Below, one piece after another: positions 1 through 5,437 of a DNA stretch of 8,681 nt (the first letter of the stretch is position 1; the number at the start of each line of letters is the position of its first letter). The translations under genes and the position numbers were made by a program. Below the pieces are notes generated by a model. It ran no database searches, was not told where the DNA came from, and saw only the letters and a list, made by a program, of their open reading frames with translations. The DNA is from Pseudomonadota bacterium (GTDB taxonomy: Bacteria > Desulfobacterota > Desulfobacteria > Desulfobacterales > RPRI01): NCBI GenBank assembly GCA_018830925.1, contig JAHJRK010000092.1, forward strand, positions 1 through 8,681, written 5' to 3'.

Positions 1-706
1 TAATCTCCTTGCCGAATCCGGGCTGAAGCTTCCTGAAAGTGAAACCGTAATAGTTGCTCTTCCCGAAAGACCGGTTGTGCTCTATATCGCCCAGAAGATC
101 CTTCCTCCCGAACGCTTTGCCCATAAACTTATCCATCTTTTAAATCCTGATGAAACAGGGAAAATGATTGAAAATATCCTCTCGCGGATCGAGCTTGTGT
201 GGAGCTATAACAGGGAAAAGAAGCCTCTCTTTGAGCTTGCGCTGGACGGCCAGCTCTCCAACTGGGTTTTTCCTGAAAACCTGTCCGGTGAATTATATTT
301 TGTCGATACAAGCACACCTCTTTACAGAAAAAACGGGGTTGAGCAGCTCGATCCGGAACTCCTGCTGCAAAGCGCTCCCGGTTTCCTGCGCTGGATGCTG
401 CGGCTCTTTTTTTTAGAAGATGTCATGAACCGTTATTACGACAAGCGCCAGGTATGCATTGATCTTGCGGCTAATCTGTACAAGGAGCAGAAACCGGAGA
501 TGGTTCCCTTAGCGGTTGAGGTGATGAACGGCATGATCTTCGGGAATGAAAATCCTCTTTCGGCCCGGGAGGTTGAAAAATATTACGGCACCGACAGGAT
601 GATATGGGCTCTGTTTCTCGCTTTTCGCCGCATTGACCGGTTTATTAAAACAAAAATTTTGATGAAAAGGTATGAATTCATTCTTCCCGGAAAAATTAAA
701 AGATAG
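1..706 (+). CDS. Uncharacterised protein with kinase-like core traces, 3' part of gene
   Basis: The frame is open from base 2, so the gene begins outside the window; 234 codons are visible, ending in TAG at 704-706. A GTG at 77 is not a convincing start because the frame continues upstream with normal protein-like sequence. I see no signal peptide. Two short patches recall the aminoglycoside phosphotransferase/kinase fold. A DGQLSN stretch (bases 245-262) has the D-x4-N spacing of the catalytic loop, but lacks the usual His before the Asp. About 20 residues later comes YFVDTSTP (around bases 296-319), placed like the metal-binding Asp segment. The rest is rich in aromatic and charged residues and ends in a basic tail (LPGKIKR). 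It may belong to the uncharacterised DUF6206 group, which I recall from deltaproteobacteria; that assignment is weak. It is followed by 298 bp of AT-rich non-coding DNA, so it is probably not co-transcribed with the importer. Function unknown. Confidence 0.6.
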   Translation, partial: NLLAESGLKLPESETVIVALPERPVVLYIAQKILPPERFAHKLIHLLNPDETGKMIENILSRIELVWSYNREKKPLFELALDGQLSNWVFPENLSGELYFVDTSTPLYRKNGVEQLDPELLLQSAPGFLRWMLRLFFLEDVMNRYYDKRQVCIDLAANLYKEQKPEMVPLAVEVMNGMIFGNENPLSAREVEKYYGTDRMIWALFLAFRRIDRFIKTKILMKRYEFILPGKIKR

Positions 707-712
707 AGAGGC

Positions 713-735
713 AAATAAGTTTGATGAACTTTTTT
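713..735 (+). terminator. Weak AT-rich hairpin with T run after the first gene
   Basis: AAGTT at 717-721 pairs with AACTT at 727-731 around a five-base loop and is followed by TTTT. Outer A-T pairs (713-715 with 732-734) could extend the stem past a one-base bulge. The position, a few bases after the TAG at 704-706, fits an intrinsic terminator. The stem has only one G-C pair, so termination would be weak. Confidence 0.3.
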
Positions 736-768
736 GCGATATTGTAGTGTTTTGTTATGATAGCAGTA

Positions 769-777
769 TGTTATAAT
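769..777 (+). promoter_or_regulatory. Extended -10 promoter candidate for the ABC importer operon
   Basis: The bases read TGtTATAAT, a perfect consensus -10 hexamer (772-777) preceded by the TG of an extended -10 element. The upstream TTTGTT at 751-756 is a partial -35 with a 15-base spacer, which is short, but extended -10 promoters tolerate weak -35 boxes. The expected transcription start is near 784. The region is AT-rich, so a chance match is possible. Confidence 0.4.
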
Positions 778-992
778 AAAATTATTATTCTTGACGTATG
801 TTTTTAATGGAATTACAAGTAAAGAAGTACAAATATGGTATAAAACAATTCATTAATTAAAAAGGAAAGGGGGTTATAGCGGAAAAAATATGTGGTGGGT
901 CAGCGGATTGTAGGCTGAAAGAGGATATTTATCCAGGTAGAGGTGATTGAAGATTAAGAAATTATATATGTTTTTTATGACAACATCACCAT

Positions 993-1000
993 AAGGAGGT
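993..1000 (+). promoter_or_regulatory. Strong ribosome binding site of the binding-protein gene
   Basis: AAGGAGGT is a near-perfect match to the 16S anti-Shine-Dalgarno sequence and lies four bases before the ATG at 1005. It fixes the start codon, which also gives a complete signal peptide. It is the best ribosome site in the window, in keeping with the high output usual for binding proteins relative to their membrane partners. Confidence 0.85.
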
Positions 1001-1004
1001 CGAA

Positions 1005-2303
1005 ATGAATAAGAGAATCCTAACTGCAACATTCTTGGCTGTCTTTTCAATAGCGCTGCTCCTTCCTGCTTTTGCAACAGACGCACAGGCAGCCGACAAA
1101 CTGGGATGGGTCGGTCCAGTTTACAAGGAGTTATCCGACAGCCTGACCATGGGTTTCAAGGAATACTATAAAAAAACCTATGGTAAAGATGTGGATATCA
1201 CTTTTGTGCGTCCCGGCGGTTGGCCGGTCTGCATCGATAAAGTGAGGGCGTGGGGCGATAAACCTGATGCCGATATATTCCTGGGTGCCGGCGCACCGGC
1301 GCATGAGGTCCTGAAAAAAGAAGGACGAATCGTTACTTACAAGCCGAAGGATTGGGATATGGTTCCCGCCGAATGGAACGGCATGAAGGTAAAGGATGCT
1401 GCCGGTTACTGGACATGTTTCGCGCCCTGGATCGTCACCAACCTGTACAACGAGAAAGTCTTGAAAGCCCTGAAGCTGCCTCCCCCGAAAACGTGGAAGG
1501 AACTTCTCAATCCTATATACAGAGGCAACATCGTTCAGACACTGCCATATGCCTCCGGTACGCAGCACGAGGTTGTGGAGATCCTCCTGCAGGGATTCGG
1601 AGAAAAAGAGGGTTGGGCGATGAACAGGCTGCTGGCGGCGCAATTGGCCCGATTCTCAACAGGCAGCACGGACACAACCCAACTCACGAGCCGGGGAGAA
1701 GTGCCCATCGGAGTTGCCCAGCCGCAGATGAACGCGATGGTCGCGCGCAAAGACGGCTATCCCGTGCGTGACCTGCTCCCTGACAAAACGATCCTTGTTC
1801 CCGAAGCGGTTGCGCTGATGAAAAACGCGCCCAACGAAGCCGTCGGGAAAATTTTTCTGGACTGGCTGTTCAGCATGGAAGGTCAAAAATATGTTCTGGA
1901 AGGAGGTTATTTCACAGCAAGGACGGATATTAATTTCACCCAGTGGGAAAAAGAAGGCGTTGCCATGGCCAAACATGCCAAGGCTGCTCTTGGAGTCGAT
2001 AACTTCTGGGACCTGAAGGTCGGCTTCATTGAGTACGACCTGGATCTTGCAGCAAAGAGATGGGACGAAGTCAACCGCTACTATGAGTTCGAGATTTACA
2101 GGAAATGGGGCGAATTGAAGAGCAGTCTGTTCCTGATAGAAGAAGTCGAGGGAGAAGTTAACGCTGCGAAAGCGGCCAAAATGAACGTGAAAAAGGCTGA
2201 AGCCAAAATCAAAGAAGCCAGGAAGATCTTCGAGTATGACGGTAATTATGCGGCTGCACGACTGGCAGCAGCGAAAGCACGCTCTCTGCTTGTAGAGAAG
2301 TAA
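1005..2303 (+). CDS. ABC importer periplasmic solute-binding protein (FbpA/AfuA-type), ligand unknown
   Basis: This 432-residue secreted protein captures the ligand in the periplasm and delivers it to the permease encoded downstream. Residues 1-29 form a signal peptide: MNKR, a hydrophobic core, then an A-Q-A cleavage site; there is no lipobox Cys. The mature part follows the type II periplasmic-binding pattern of the SBP_bac_6/FbpA group, with 'DADIFLGAGAP' (88-98), 'PYASGTQHEVVEILLQGFG' (181-199), 'GEVPIGVAQPQ' (231-241) and 'GGYFTARTDI' (300-309). At the segment that carries the adjacent iron-binding tyrosines in FbpA, this protein has AQPQMNAM (238-245), so ferric binding of that type is unlikely. 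Related families bind hexose phosphates (AfuA) or 2-aminoethylphosphonate, so an anionic organic ligand is a fair guess. There are only two cysteines in the mature protein (76 and 138), a possible disulfide. Family members are usually 330-350 residues; here an Ala/Lys/Glu-rich helical tail (about 375-432) is added. Family assignment is firm, substrate is not. Confidence 0.88.
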   Translation: MNKRILTATFLAVFSIALLLPAFATDAQAADKLGWVGPVYKELSDSLTMGFKEYYKKTYGKDVDITFVRPGGWPVCIDKVRAWGDKPDADIFLGAGAPAHEVLKKEGRIVTYKPKDWDMVPAEWNGMKVKDAAGYWTCFAPWIVTNLYNEKVLKALKLPPPKTWKELLNPIYRGNIVQTLPYASGTQHEVVEILLQGFGEKEGWAMNRLLAAQLARFSTGSTDTTQLTSRGEVPIGVAQPQMNAMVARKDGYPVRDLLPDKTILVPEAVALMKNAPNEAVGKIFLDWLFSMEGQKYVLEGGYFTARTDINFTQWEKEGVAMAKHAKAALGVDNFWDLKVGFIEYDLDLAAKRWDEVNRYYEFEIYRKWGELKSSLFLIEEVEGEVNAAKAAKMNVKKAEAKIKEARKIFEYDGNYAAARLAAAKARSLLVEK

Positions 2304-2310
2304 GGATAAG

Positions 2311-2331
2311 CCCTGTCAGGCTTCAACAGGG
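2311..2331 (+). terminator. Small hairpin directly after the binding-protein gene
   Basis: CCCTGT (2311-2316) pairs with ACAGGG (2326-2331) across a nine-base loop, eight bases after the stop codon. It is followed by ATTATTCC rather than a T run, so it is a poor intrinsic terminator. It could instead stabilise the 3' end of the binding-protein message. Confidence 0.3.
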
Positions 2332-2368
2332 ATTATTCCAATTTAAAAAAGAATATTCTCCGGATTTC

Positions 2369-2400
2369 ATCTACGGGCGGGCTGCAGCCTGCCCGTAGAT
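2369..2400 (+). repeat. 32-bp near-perfect palindrome between binding-protein and permease genes
   Basis: The two 16-base halves are reverse complements except at one position, where RNA would form a G-U pair. The centre is GCTGCAGC and the arms begin ATCTACGGGC. The RNA would fold into a strong GC-rich hairpin. No T run follows (ATCACGGAG comes next), so simple termination is not supported. In binding-protein-dependent importers a stem-loop at this place often protects the upstream message or lowers expression of the membrane genes; that role is inferred from position. A dimeric regulator binding the DNA palindrome is an alternative. Confidence 0.6.
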
Positions 2401-2434
2401 CACGGAGTAACGGGTAACGGCTTGGTAAAAATCC

Positions 2435-2465
2435 CCCCAAAGCTCATTAAGTGAGCATATTGGGG
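2435..2465 (+). repeat. Interrupted hairpin upstream of the permease gene
   Basis: CCCCAA (2435-2440) pairs with TTGGGG (2460-2465). Inside it GCTCA (2442-2446) pairs with TGAGC (2452-2456) around the loop TTAAG, leaving a small asymmetric internal loop. CCTTTAT follows, only a short T run. It lies 36 bases before the permease start and could attenuate transcription into, or affect translation of, the membrane genes. Confidence 0.45.
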
Positions 2466-2489
2466 CCTTTATACAGGTCCATCACAAAT

Positions 2490-2494
2490 AAGGA
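2490..2494 (+). promoter_or_regulatory. Ribosome binding site of the permease gene
   Basis: AAGGA lies seven bases before the ATG at 2502 and decides the start. A second ATG at 2494 overlaps the site but is out of frame and reaches a stop after 17 codons. This site is weaker than the one of the binding-protein gene. Confidence 0.7.
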
Positions 2495-2501
2495 TGTCTA
2501 A

Positions 2502-4181
2502 ATGTCCCGCGGCAATAATTTTATTGCGTCTCTCCTGTGGTGTGTAATCGCTTTATTGGTGCTTTATCCCCTTTCAATTCTGATGATGGAAAGTTTCAAA
2601 ATTTCCGGAACCGCCGAATTTGGCATCAACAATTACCTGGAATTTTTCCAGGACACTTATTATCTCAAAACCTTCTGGAACACCTTGGTGTTGAGCACTA
2701 TGGTGCTTCTGGCAACAACATTGTTCGGAATACCCCTGGCATACATTCTGGCGCGATACAGGCAGCGGGGTAAGACAATTTTCACGGCTCTTATCCTTTT
2801 GCCGATTGTTTTACCGGCCTACGCGGGGGTATTTGCGTTCGTAATCTTTTTCGGAAAATTCGGCACTATGAATCTGCTTCTCATGAATGCCGGAATAATC
2901 GAGAAACCCATTAATTTCATCTACGGATTCCACGGACTGGTATTCATCGAAGCCCTGCATATGCTTCCTTTCATCGTACTAAGTCTATCAGCGGGTTTGA
3001 CAACCATTGATCCTTCTTTTGAAGAGGCCGCCGAAGTTGAGGGCGCCAGCGGTTTCTGGAGATTCATAACAGTCACATTGCCTCTCTGCACGCCGAGTTA
3101 TCTGGCGGGCGCCGTTATCGTATTCCTGTGGCCTTTTACGGACTGGCTTACTCCTTTGATTCTGGGACAGGTGGACTTTCTTCCTTCGGTCGCCTACATC
3201 AATATTGCCTATCACTTTACCGATATGCACCGGAAATATATGGGGATCGTGGCTGTGATTGTTTCTTCAGTAATTTGCATCACTATTTTTCTGCTTGCAA
3301 GATGGTGGGTGGAAAAAAGAAAGTATACCGGCCTCTCGAAAGGAACAACTTCTGAAGGAAGAGTGATTGAACCCGGTCCGCTTGTGAAAACCGGCTCGTA
3401 TCTGTATATGTTTTTTATCGCTGCCCTTGTCCTGCTGATTCCGATCGTTCTGGGGTTGTCCGCTTTTTCCAGAAGATGGGTTTTTGAACCGCTTCCAACC
3501 TACTGGACTCTTGACAACTTCAGAGTAATTCTCCTGGAAAGCCCGGGTCTGATAAAAAATTCGTTTCTTTTCAGCAGTATAGCCCTGATTTTCGGGATCG
3601 CTTTCGGGCTCCCGGCCGCATATATCATTGTTCGTACACGTGTTCCGGGAAAAGATGCGCTCGACTTTATTATCACGCTGATGCTGGCTTTCCCGGGTAT
3701 TGCGATAGGCGTCAGTTATCTTCTCGCCTTCTGGAAAGGCATACCGCTAGCCACGCATTGGATCATAATGCCGCTAGCCCTCTTTTCACGACGGCTTCCA
3801 TATTTTCTGCGGATAGCGCACTCTTCCTATCTGCAACTGGATATTTCGCTCGAGGAGGCCTCGGAGGTATCGGGTGTGGGCAAATTCGGGACTTTTATAT
3901 ACATAACCCTCCCGCTTTTGATCAAAGGAGTCCTTGTCGGCGTGGTGATGTTTTTCATCATGGCGTTTCAGGAGATTTCCACCGCAATATTTCTTTACAG
4001 GGGAGGGTGGGAAACCTTGCCAATAGGAATCTACCTGAACTGGCACCGTGGCATGGAATTCGGAATTTGCGCGGCTATGGCTTTTCTCATGATAGTGATC
4101 ACATTTATTCTTCTGCTGATCATTGCGAAAATCGGCGGAGGTATCCTCAAAGCTGCCTGGGGCCCCGGTGAGAAAAAATAA
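2502..4181 (+). CDS. ABC importer permease, fused two-domain (FbpB/SfuB-like)
   Basis: This 559-residue inner-membrane protein forms the translocation channel. It is an internal duplication of two binding-protein-dependent permease domains, as in FbpB and related iron, phosphonate and sugar-phosphate importers, so one chain can serve as both permease halves. Each half has about six hydrophobic segments (roughly 8-28, 59-86, 94-116, 145-165, 200-220 and 249-266; then 301-322, 352-377, 386-410, 418-432, 474-492 and 522-545). Each half also carries the cytoplasmic EAA loop that docks on the ATPase: E175-A-A with G181 and LP at 193-194, and E452-A-S with G458 and LP at 470-471. The loops are 277 residues apart, as expected for tandem domains. 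The linker around 267-300 is hydrophilic and basic (ARWWVEKRK), fitting a cytoplasmic hinge. The gene stands 198 bp behind the binding-protein gene and 154 bp before the ATPase gene. The fold is clear; the substrate cannot be read from this protein. Confidence 0.92.
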   Translation: MSRGNNFIASLLWCVIALLVLYPLSILMMESFKISGTAEFGINNYLEFFQDTYYLKTFWNTLVLSTMVLLATTLFGIPLAYILARYRQRGKTIFTALILLPIVLPAYAGVFAFVIFFGKFGTMNLLLMNAGIIEKPINFIYGFHGLVFIEALHMLPFIVLSLSAGLTTIDPSFEEAAEVEGASGFWRFITVTLPLCTPSYLAGAVIVFLWPFTDWLTPLILGQVDFLPSVAYINIAYHFTDMHRKYMGIVAVIVSSVICITIFLLARWWVEKRKYTGLSKGTTSEGRVIEPGPLVKTGSYLYMFFIAALVLLIPIVLGLSAFSRRWVFEPLPTYWTLDNFRVILLESPGLIKNSFLFSSIALIFGIAFGLPAAYIIVRTRVPGKDALDFIITLMLAFPGIAIGVSYLLAFWKGIPLATHWIIMPLALFSRRLPYFLRIAHSSYLQLDISLEEASEVSGVGKFGTFIYITLPLLIKGVLVGVVMFFIMAFQEISTAIFLYRGGWETLPIGIYLNWHRGMEFGICAAMAFLMIVITFILLLIIAKIGGGILKAAWGPGEKK

Positions 4182-4182
4182 C

Positions 4183-4196
4183 CGGCCGACAGGCCG
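4183..4196 (+). other. Short GC-rich hairpin just after the permease stop
   Basis: CGGCC (4183-4187) pairs with GGCCG (4192-4196) around the loop GACA, one base after the permease TAA. TGGGTGCGG follows, so there is no T run and no evidence for termination. It may only mark the 3' end of the permease message. Confidence 0.25.
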
Positions 4197-4268
4197 TGGG
4201 TGCGGCATGAAAAAAAGTTACGAACCAAGCCGTTGTTCAACAATAACTGTAATATCGTAACCGGCATA

Positions 4269-4320
4269 AGGGGCCGTAACGAAATGGTTAGAAATTTAAT
4301 AGTTTTTCGTAACGGCCCCT
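4269..4320 (+). repeat. 16-bp inverted repeat ending at the ATPase ribosome binding site
   Basis: The arms at 4269-4284 and 4305-4320 are reverse complements with one mismatch (AGGGGCCGTAACGAAA against TTTCGTAACGGCCCCT) and enclose a 20-base AT-rich loop. The right arm ends exactly where the Shine-Dalgarno AAGGAGA begins (4321). There is no T run after the stem. The RNA hairpin would stand next to the ribosome site without covering it, so stability, standby-site or attenuation roles are possible. As DNA the dyad could be an operator. The role is inferred only from position. Confidence 0.6.
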
Positions 4321-4327
4321 AAGGAGA
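4321..4327 (+). promoter_or_regulatory. Ribosome binding site of the ATPase gene
   Basis: AAGGAGA is a strong Shine-Dalgarno placed eight bases before the ATG at 4336. It immediately follows the right arm of the 4269-4320 inverted repeat, so stem formation or melting could change its access. Confidence 0.8.
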
Positions 4328-4335
4328 CAAATTTA

Positions 4336-5421
4336 ATGGCATTCATAGAGATCCGCAATCTGTTCAAACGGTATAAGAAAGTAACGGCGGTCAACCGCAT
4401 ACAGCTTGAGGTGAACGAGGGGGAATTGTTGACCCTCCTCGGGCCCAGCGGATGCGGCAAAACAACCACTTTGCGCTGCATCGCCGGATTGGAAAAGCCG
4501 GAGGAAGGCGACATAATTATTGACGGAAAGCCGATGTTTTCGGAAGGGTTTGTCCAGCCGGCAAAAAGAGGAATCGGCATGATGTTCCAGAATTATGCCG
4601 TATGGCCGCACATGAAGGTATACAACAATATAGTTTACGGCTTGAGACTTCAAAAAATATCCAGGCAGAGTATCAAGGAAAAGGCTAAAGATGTAGTGGA
4701 ATTGGTGGGGTTGCAGGGCCTGGAGGACAGATATCCGGGACAGTTGAGCGGCGGGCAGCAGCAGAGAGTCGCTCTTGCGCGGGCTCTTATAAGAAACCCC
4801 AAAGTATTGCTTCTGGATGAACCGCTGAGCAACCTTGATGCCAAGCTCAGGGAAAAAATGAGATTTGAAATCAAGAGCCTGGTAAAACGCATGGGTATCA
4901 CTTCGGTCTATGTAACCCACGATCAGGCGGAAGCGATGGTTATTTCAGACCGGATCGTAGTTATGGAAAAAGGAAACATTGTTCAGATCGGCCCTCCTCA
5001 CGAAATATACGAAAAACCCGCTAACAGGTTTGTAGCAGATTTTATCGGCGCCATGAATTTCATCCCGGGGGATGTCGTCCGGGTTCTTCCCGGTGCAAAT
5101 GAAGTTTATGTGCGCACAGAATTCAGTGAGAAGATTTTGTGCAGGTCAACCCGGGGTGAGGAGATGACACCGGGCCAAAAAGTCTATGCATCGATACGTC
5201 CCGAGGATGTGGAGGTATTCACGGAACCGCCTCAAGCCGTTGAGAATCTGTTCAGGGGCACGATTGCCCATAAGGCGTACCTCGGCAACTTCCTTTTTCT
5301 GTTCGTAAAAATAAATGGCACCATGATCAGGGTGCAGGCCCCGCATCAACTCCCCCAGGAAGAAGGTCATGAACTATACCTTTCTTTGAATCCGCAAAAA
5401 TGCCTGGTTCTGCCAGAATGA
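4336..5421 (+). CDS. ABC importer ATPase with C-terminal TOBE domain (FbpC/PotA-like)
   Basis: This 361-residue cytoplasmic ATPase powers the importer. All nucleotide-binding motifs are intact: Walker A GPSGCGKTT (36-44), Q-loop Gln85 in 'MMFQNYAVWPH', signature LSGGQQQR (137-144), Walker B 'VLLLDEP' (157-163, catalytic Glu162), D-loop 'SNLD' (165-168) and the H-loop His195 in 'VTHDQAEA'. From about residue 240 to the end is a TOBE-type domain ('YASIRPEDVEV', 284-294), typical of the FbpC/PotA/MalK branch. In those proteins the domain can hold the dimer together or sense regulators. The 'ALFPH'-type segment after the Q-loop reads AVWPH here, a common variant. Length is normal for the family. 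The gene is last in the importer operon; its stop codon is followed after 16 bp by the stop of the convergent HAD gene, with no obvious terminator between. The function as an importer ATPase is secure, the substrate is unknown. Confidence 0.94.
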   Translation: MAFIEIRNLFKRYKKVTAVNRIQLEVNEGELLTLLGPSGCGKTTTLRCIAGLEKPEEGDIIIDGKPMFSEGFVQPAKRGIGMMFQNYAVWPHMKVYNNIVYGLRLQKISRQSIKEKAKDVVELVGLQGLEDRYPGQLSGGQQQRVALARALIRNPKVLLLDEPLSNLDAKLREKMRFEIKSLVKRMGITSVYVTHDQAEAMVISDRIVVMEKGNIVQIGPPHEIYEKPANRFVADFIGAMNFIPGDVVRVLPGANEVYVRTEFSEKILCRSTRGEEMTPGQKVYASIRPEDVEVFTEPPQAVENLFRGTIAHKAYLGNFLFLFVKINGTMIRVQAPHQLPQEEGHELYLSLNPQKCLVLPE

Positions 5422-5437
5422 GAGAGCTTTGAATAAC

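Larger units (their letters stand above)
707..1004 (+). other. AT-rich non-coding leader before the importer operon
   Basis: These 298 bases hold no ORF of normal size and are clearly richer in A and T than the flanking genes. They contain the weak terminator-like hairpin near 713-735, the extended -10 promoter candidate near 769-777, and a TTGACG hexamer at 791-796 with only a poor -10 downstream (TTACAA, 813-818). They also contain a small inverted repeat (GGATA 923-927 with TATCC 930-934). The Shine-Dalgarno of the binding-protein gene closes the region. If the 769-777 promoter is real, the mRNA leader is about 220 nt long. I recognise no riboswitch family in it. Confidence 0.55.

Noticed and set aside
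77..706. Full-length gene starting at GTG 77
   Set aside because: The same frame is open to base 2 with plausible protein sequence, and there is no Shine-Dalgarno before 77, so the gene is treated as truncated by the window edge.
791..818. Sigma-70 promoter with TTGACG at 791-796
   Set aside because: The -35 is good, but at 16-17 bases downstream the best hexamer is TTACAA, which matches the -10 consensus poorly; the TGtTATAAT element at 769-777 is the better candidate.
935..1000. GTAGAGGTG resembling the start of a lysine riboswitch
   Set aside because: Only the first few bases match; fewer than 70 bases remain before the start codon, too few for that aptamer, and the expected further stems are absent.
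1131..1643. 170-codon open frame on the minus strand over the binding-protein gene
   Set aside because: The opposite strand has a signal peptide, strong Shine-Dalgarno and clear SBP family motifs; the minus frame shows no recognisable protein features.
4269..4320. Intrinsic terminator between permease and ATPase genes
   Set aside because: The stem is strong but is followed by AAGGAGACAA, the ATPase ribosome site, with no T run; a terminator here would also cut off a required subunit.
4333..4920. 195-codon open frame on the minus strand over the ATPase gene
   Set aside because: It runs antisense to the Walker A to Walker B region of an unmistakable ABC ATPase, has no family-like sequence and no ribosome site I can see; it is a shadow of the real gene.
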